8,764 nucleotides of DNA from assembly GCA_016763355.1 (NCBI GenBank), contig JAESTY010000156.1, positions 1-8,764 on the forward strand, read 5' to 3'. Source of the stretch: Immundisolibacteraceae bacterium (GTDB taxonomy: Bacteria; Pseudomonadota; Gammaproteobacteria; Immundisolibacterales; Immundisolibacteraceae). The notes below the pieces were generated by a model, which was given only the letters and a program-made list of their open reading frames with translations, made no database searches and was not told where the DNA came from. The position numbers and the translations under genes are program-made. Shown here piece by piece: positions 5,610-8,764 of this stretch. How positions within the stretch are numbered: position 1 is the stretch's first letter; the number at the start of each line of letters is the position of its first letter.

Positions 5610-6122
5610 ATGAGTAATCGAGTGAGCGAAACCGAGTACCGTGATCTGGCGGATTTTCTTTGTGATGAAGCCGAGCTACTAAGTGCCCAGGACTATCCCA
5701 ACTGGCAAAAAATGCTCGCTGAGGATCTGCATTATCTGATCCCGGTACCACAATTTTTAGAACAGGTCGGTAGCCGGGAAATCGGCATTGGCAATGGTTA
5801 TTTCGACGATGACATTCACAGCATGCGCATTCGGCTGGAATTGCTGAGCAGTCCCCAAACCACCACCGCTGAACACGTCAGATCGATGCTCAACCATGTG
5901 GTGTCCAATATTCGTATAACCAAAGCCGGCGACGATGAATATCATTGCAAAAGCTGCATCACCGTCCACCGAACTCGGTTTAACAAAAAAGAGCCGACTA
6001 TTATTTCCGGTCGCCGCCAGGACCTGATTCGTCGCACCACCGATGGGTTCCGGCTGGTGACACGCCAGGTCAACCTCAATCAGTCGATCTTGATGTCATC
6101 CAACATCAGCTATTTTTTCTAG
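5610..6122 (+). CDS. Aromatic ring-hydroxylating dioxygenase, beta (small) subunit
   Basis: The 170-aa product has the length and sequence character of the NTF2-like beta subunits that pair with alpha subunits in alpha3beta3 dioxygenases. These are structural and can influence substrate preference. Recognisable elements are the N-terminal ALL-type helix with a Y-WQKMLAEDLHYLIPV stretch (about 29-47), the DIHSMRIRLELL segment (about 68-79), then HVRSMLNHVVSNIRI (about 88-102), and the C-terminal GRRQDLIRRT...RLVTRQVNLNQSIL strand region. The family usually has a proline-serine-arginine block (PPSRTRH) where this protein has AEHVRSMLNH. The start is supported by GAGGG four bases before ATG. It follows the alpha gene in the same operon and is the last gene before a convergent neighbour. 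Confidence 0.92.
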   Translation: MSNRVSETEYRDLADFLCDEAELLSAQDYPNWQKMLAEDLHYLIPVPQFLEQVGSREIGIGNGYFDDDIHSMRIRLELLSSPQTTTAEHVRSMLNHVVSNIRITKAGDDEYHCKSCITVHRTRFNKKEPTIISGRRQDLIRRTTDGFRLVTRQVNLNQSILMSSNISYFF

Positions 6123-6166
6123 ATCTTCAGATAGCGGCAACCGCCCTGAATTCGCTGTTAGCTAAC
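6123..6166. other. Short convergent gap with small hairpins
   Basis: Only 39 bases separate the stops of the convergent dioxygenase beta and N-acetyltransferase genes. Two small symmetric elements are present: GCGG-CAA-CCGC (6134-6144) and the palindrome GTTAGCTAAC (6157-6166), which covers the N-acetyltransferase stop codon. Neither is followed by a T-run, so termination here is not proven. Confidence 0.3.
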
Positions 6167-7004
6167 CATCTAATCCAGGACAGTTAAACCGGGTACCGTC
6201 AGCGAAATTGAGGCCAAAATCATCCCGCAGCGCCTGCAGAATTGCATCGTCACTGTCCAGGGTTCGGCTCACCGCCGCGCCTCCAGCATCTCGATGAGTT
6301 AGGACTCGGTTTAACAGGGTGACCCGGCCGCTTGCATCAGCCCGAGCCACCACCAGCCGATGGCGGAAATGAGATTCTGGATGGGCGCTGGTGAACCAGT
6401 TACCCAGCTCTCTATCAATAGGATGCATCGGCTCTAGCGTAAACTCACACACATCCTCCCAGTTATCGCCGAACAACACCTGATGAAACAGCACCGCATC
6501 TGGTGCTCGCTGATCAAATCCCTGCCACTGCCCAGCCGAGACAAATCGACGAGTTTCATGGGGGGTTTGTTGCGGAGTATCGAGGGTTAACTGTAAAGCG
6601 CAGGTCGGTGACAGAGCGCCCACACCTACATCAGCCAGCCAGGAAACCCCTTCAATCTCAACCCGCAGGAACAGATGGGTACGCGGCGGCGTAAAACTAC
6701 GGGGTCTCTGCAAACGAACCCGGGCGCTGAGCATCTGCACCGCATACCCCAATTCCAGCAATACTTCGTATAACAGACTGTTTTGTTCGAAGCAGTAGCC
6801 ACCGCGACGGTTATGGACCAACTTGCGCTCTATATCGGGTGGTTCTACCGAAATCGGTTGGCCGAGCAGGATATCCAGGTTCTCAAAAGGAATAGTTTTT
6901 ACGTGAGCGAAAATAATTCGATTCAAGGTTTCCAGGGTGGGCTCGCGACTACCGGTATCATCGATCCGCTGAAAATAAGCGTCCAGGTCAGGCTTAAAGT
7001 CCAT
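6162..7004 (-). CDS. nat: Arylamine N-acetyltransferase
   Basis: This 280-aa enzyme transfers an acyl group from acyl-CoA to arylamines, arylhydrazines or arylhydroxylamines. It is cytosolic and uses a cysteine-protease-like triad. All three catalytic residues are present: Cys71 in RRGGYCFEQN, His110 in RTHLFLRV and Asp125 in WLADVGVG. The N-terminal IPFENLDILLG (38-48) is also a family hallmark. Length is normal for bacterial NAT. GGGAAG lies six bases before the ATG, and TTAATA/TTAACA boxes upstream could be a promoter. It points toward the dioxygenase operon and is not part of it. Even so, NAT beside aromatic-degradation genes is a known arrangement (the nat gene of the mycobacterial cholesterol-degradation cluster). 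A role in detoxifying aromatic amines or using a non-acetyl CoA thioester is inference. Confidence 0.95.
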   Translation of the reverse strand: MDFKPDLDAYFQRIDDTGSREPTLETLNRIIFAHVKTIPFENLDILLGQPISVEPPDIERKLVHNRRGGYCFEQNSLLYEVLLELGYAVQMLSARVRLQRPRSFTPPRTHLFLRVEIEGVSWLADVGVGALSPTCALQLTLDTPQQTPHETRRFVSAGQWQGFDQRAPDAVLFHQVLFGDNWEDVCEFTLEPMHPIDRELGNWFTSAHPESHFRHRLVVARADASGRVTLLNRVLTHRDAGGAAVSRTLDSDDAILQALRDDFGLNFADGTRFNCPGLDG

Positions 7005-7018
7005 TTTTACTTCCCGTT

Positions 7019-7048
7019 TATTAAGGCCTACTTGATGAGTTCTGTTAA
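7019..7048 (-). promoter_or_regulatory. Possible sigma-70 promoter for the N-acetyltransferase gene
   Basis: On the minus strand TTAACA (7048-7043) and TTAATA (7024-7019) are separated by 18 bases, and the latter lies 14 bases before the NAT start codon. Such a short distance would leave a leader of only about eight bases, shorter than needed to hold the GGGAAG site fully, so this assignment is weak. Confidence 0.25.
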
Positions 7049-7142
7049 CAATTTTTTAGGTGAAGTTGACCAGAGCTGAGCCCTATCCCTCAACTCCCTT
7101 CATTAACCAGAACATCATAATCAACTCTAGCCGTCTAAGTGA

Positions 7143-7358
7143 TTGCTGCGGGCACAGAGATCACCTAAAATTGGCAGCCTCGCACTCAGCCAGGCCGATC
7201 AGGCATCGCTGAATCGCGATCTCTATCGCCCCACACTCAAGACCGATCCCCAGGGGCCGCTGTTTAACGCTAAATATCCTGCACGCAACTGGCCACTCTA
7301 TTTAGCCGAAGGATCTGCTGCGTTCTGGACTGACTGTCGGCGCAATTACGTGCCATAG
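7143..7358 (+). CDS. Unrecognised 71-aa open frame, possibly a gene remnant
   Basis: The frame opens at TTG (7143) and ends at TAG (7356-7358). It has no convincing ribosome-binding site. The middle (QADQASLNRDLYRP, then LFNAKYPARNWPLYLAEG) looks protein-like in composition and is free of stops, while stops crowd the frame just upstream. I do not recognise a family. It may be the surviving 3' piece of a deleted gene or simply a chance frame. It lies upstream of the transporter in the same direction, 55 bases away. Confidence 0.2.
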   Translation: MLRAQRSPKIGSLALSQADQASLNRDLYRPTLKTDPQGPLFNAKYPARNWPLYLAEGSAAFWTDCRRNYVP

Positions 7359-7413
7359 AACGCCAGGCCCCGAATACCAACTCGATACTTATATAAATGG
7401 AATATTCCCGCGT

Positions 7414-8764
7414 ATGAATTCTTTTCGCCAGGACTGGCTCGCCAATGTCCGCAATGACCTGCTCGCCGGTCTTGTGGTGGCCCTAGCACTTATCCCCGAG
7501 GCAATCGCCTTTTCGATCATCGCCGGAGTCGATCCAAAAGTTGGGCTCTACGCATCCTTCTGTATAGCCACCGTGATCGCTTTCACCGGCGGCCGACCCG
7601 GCATGATCTCGGCTGCAACCGGTGCCTTGGCCCTGGTCATGGTGGTTCTGGTCAAAGACTACGGCCTGCAATATCTATTAGTGGCAACCATTCTCACTGG
7701 GGTGTTACAGATCATCGCTGGCTGGTTGCAGTTGGGCACGCTGATGCGCTTTGTGTCACGTTCTGTGGTCACCGGTTTTGTCAATGCACTGGCGATCCTT
7801 ATATTCATGGCCCAGTTACCCGAACTGACCAACGTTACCTGGGTGGTTTATGCCATGGTCGCTGGCGGCCTCGGCATTATCTACCTGTTCCCTTACATCA
7901 CCCGTTCGATTCCTTCTCCGTTAGTAGCGATTGGCGTGCTTACCGCTATATCGCTGGCTATGGGGCTGGACATCCGCACGGTTGGCGATATGGGTGAATT
8001 ACCCGATAGCCTGCCAATTTTCCTGCTACCCGATGTCCCTTTTACCCTGGAAACCCTCTGGATCGTGCTGCCGTTTTCAGCAACGCTAGCCGTGGTTGGA
8101 CTCTTAGAATCGATGATGACCGCCTCCATCGTCGATGAACTCACCGACACCAGCAGTAATAAAAGCCGCGAATGCGTTGGCCAGGGTGTTGCTAACATCG
8201 CCTCAGGCTTCTTAGGTGGCATGGCCGGTTGCGCAATGATCGGCCAGTCGGTCATCAACGTAAAATCTGGCGGTCGAGGTCGTTTATCAGCCCTGGCAGC
8301 TGGGTTATTTTTACTGGTGATGGTGGTCTTTATTGGCGACTACGTGGCGATGATTCCGATGGCTGCATTGGTCTCGGTGATGATTATGGTCTCTATCGGC
8401 ACCTTCAACTGGGAATCATTTCGCAACCTTAGCGACCACCCGAAAAGCTCGAGCGTGGTCATGCTGGCCACCGTCATCGTTACCGTCTCTACCCACGATC
8501 TGGCTAAAGGCGTGTTGATCGGCGTGCTGTTGTCGGGCTTCTTTTTCGCCCACAAAGTTGGCCAGATACTGCACATAGGTTCCATGTCAGAGGATGAAGG
8601 CCGCACTCGGACCTACAAAGTCACCGGTCAGGTATTCTTTGCTTCGGCTGAGGCATTTACCAGTGCGTTTGATTTTCGTGAAGTGATCGAAAAAGTTTGC
8701 ATTGATGTCAGTCGCGCCCACTTCTGGGACATTACCGCCATCAGCGCGCTTGATAAAGCGGTGG
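7414..8764 (+). CDS. SulP/SLC26-family inorganic anion transporter, C-terminus cut by window edge
   Basis: The first 450 codons of an integral-membrane SulP transporter are present and the frame is open to the last base. The family carries sulfate, bicarbonate or other anions. Evidence includes the N-terminal DLLAGLVVALALIPEAIAFS (15-34), a family signature in the first membrane segment, followed by ATGALALV, many further hydrophobic helices, LLESMMTASIVDELT, and GQSVINVKSGGRGRLSA. At about residue 400 the membrane part gives way to a soluble region (YKVTGQVFFASAEAF..., ...IDVSRAHFWDITAISALDKAV) that reads as the start of a STAS domain. The start ATG has no strong Shine-Dalgarno, and a TATAAA lies 16 bases before it, so the leader may be very short. 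The VALALIPEAIAF/ESMMTA subtype is often annotated as a sulfate or bicarbonate transporter; the substrate is not decided here. No clear link to the degradation genes. Confidence 0.92.
   Translation, partial: MNSFRQDWLANVRNDLLAGLVVALALIPEAIAFSIIAGVDPKVGLYASFCIATVIAFTGGRPGMISAATGALALVMVVLVKDYGLQYLLVATILTGVLQIIAGWLQLGTLMRFVSRSVVTGFVNALAILIFMAQLPELTNVTWVVYAMVAGGLGIIYLFPYITRSIPSPLVAIGVLTAISLAMGLDIRTVGDMGELPDSLPIFLLPDVPFTLETLWIVLPFSATLAVVGLLESMMTASIVDELTDTSSNKSRECVGQGVANIASGFLGGMAGCAMIGQSVINVKSGGRGRLSALAAGLFLLVMVVFIGDYVAMIPMAALVSVMIMVSIGTFNWESFRNLSDHPKSSSVVMLATVIVTVSTHDLAKGVLIGVLLSGFFFAHKVGQILHIGSMSEDEGRTRTYKVTGQVFFASAEAFTSAFDFREVIEKVCIDVSRAHFWDITAISALDKAV

Larger units (their letters stand above)
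7005..7413. other. 409-base gap between NAT and SulP genes
   Basis: The left part is the upstream region of the divergently read NAT gene. The middle holds an unrecognised short open frame (7143-7358, described separately). The right end is the upstream region of the transporter, with a TATAAA (7392-7397) that could be a -10 box, though no -35 element is visible at the proper distance. No tRNA, repeat or convincing terminator was seen. Confidence 0.5.

Noticed and set aside
1..8764. Insertion sequence, transposase, tRNA, attachment site or toxin-antitoxin genes
   Set aside because: I looked for transposase frames, terminal inverted repeats, tRNA cloverleaf sequences and small paired genes and found none, despite the signs of rearrangement around the AlkB-like gene.

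Overview
This 8.76 kb window carries an accessory hydrocarbon/aromatic-degradation locus from a bacterium. Intact Proteobacteria-like gene signatures, moderate base composition (near 50% GC by eye) and good Shine-Dalgarno sites fit a gammaproteobacterium, possibly marine. That placement is inference; nothing in the window fixes the genus.

Layout, left to right. Positions 1-26 hold a short hairpin plus a 14-base sequence that recurs at 1692-1705. Positions 45-290 (minus strand) are the decayed remnant of a second copy of the crotonase gene that stands intact at 1773-2555. A promoter/operator region follows, then an AlkB-type membrane di-iron monooxygenase gene (476-1651, +). Convergent to it is a two-gene minus-strand operon: a single-component-type Rieske oxygenase alpha subunit (2605-3912) followed 49 bases later by an enoyl-CoA isomerase-like crotonase (1773-2555). 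A 302-base divergent control region (3913-4214), rich in short inverted repeats, separates that operon from a plus-strand pair encoding the alpha (4215-5546) and beta (5610-6122) subunits of a ring-hydroxylating dioxygenase. Convergent to that pair is an arylamine N-acetyltransferase gene (6162-7004, -). After a 409-base gap with one unrecognised short ORF, a SulP-family anion transporter (7414 onward, +) runs off the right edge.

The three oxygenases suggest attack on a hydrophobic substrate at two kinds of site: an alkyl or methyl carbon (AlkB-like) and an aromatic ring (alpha/beta dioxygenase, plus a benzoate-dioxygenase-like alpha subunit). The crotonase would act on CoA-linked products further down. 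The substrate cannot be read from the sequence. No rubredoxin, ferredoxin, ferredoxin reductase, dihydrodiol dehydrogenase, ring-cleavage enzyme or regulator gene is present, so electron delivery and downstream steps must be encoded elsewhere.

The points most worth following up are: (1) the AlkB gene sits between an intact crotonase gene and its same-orientation broken copy, with matching hairpin/repeat ends, which points to duplication or module insertion; (2) a near-identical 15-base operator-like sequence (AACGAyCGTTTArAT) lies upstream of both the AlkB gene and the alpha/beta operon, suggesting one regulator; (3) both Rieske alpha subunits depart from the usual E-N...D-x-Y-H iron-site motif, the plus-strand one by losing the Glu and the Tyr, the minus-strand one by a one-residue shortening.
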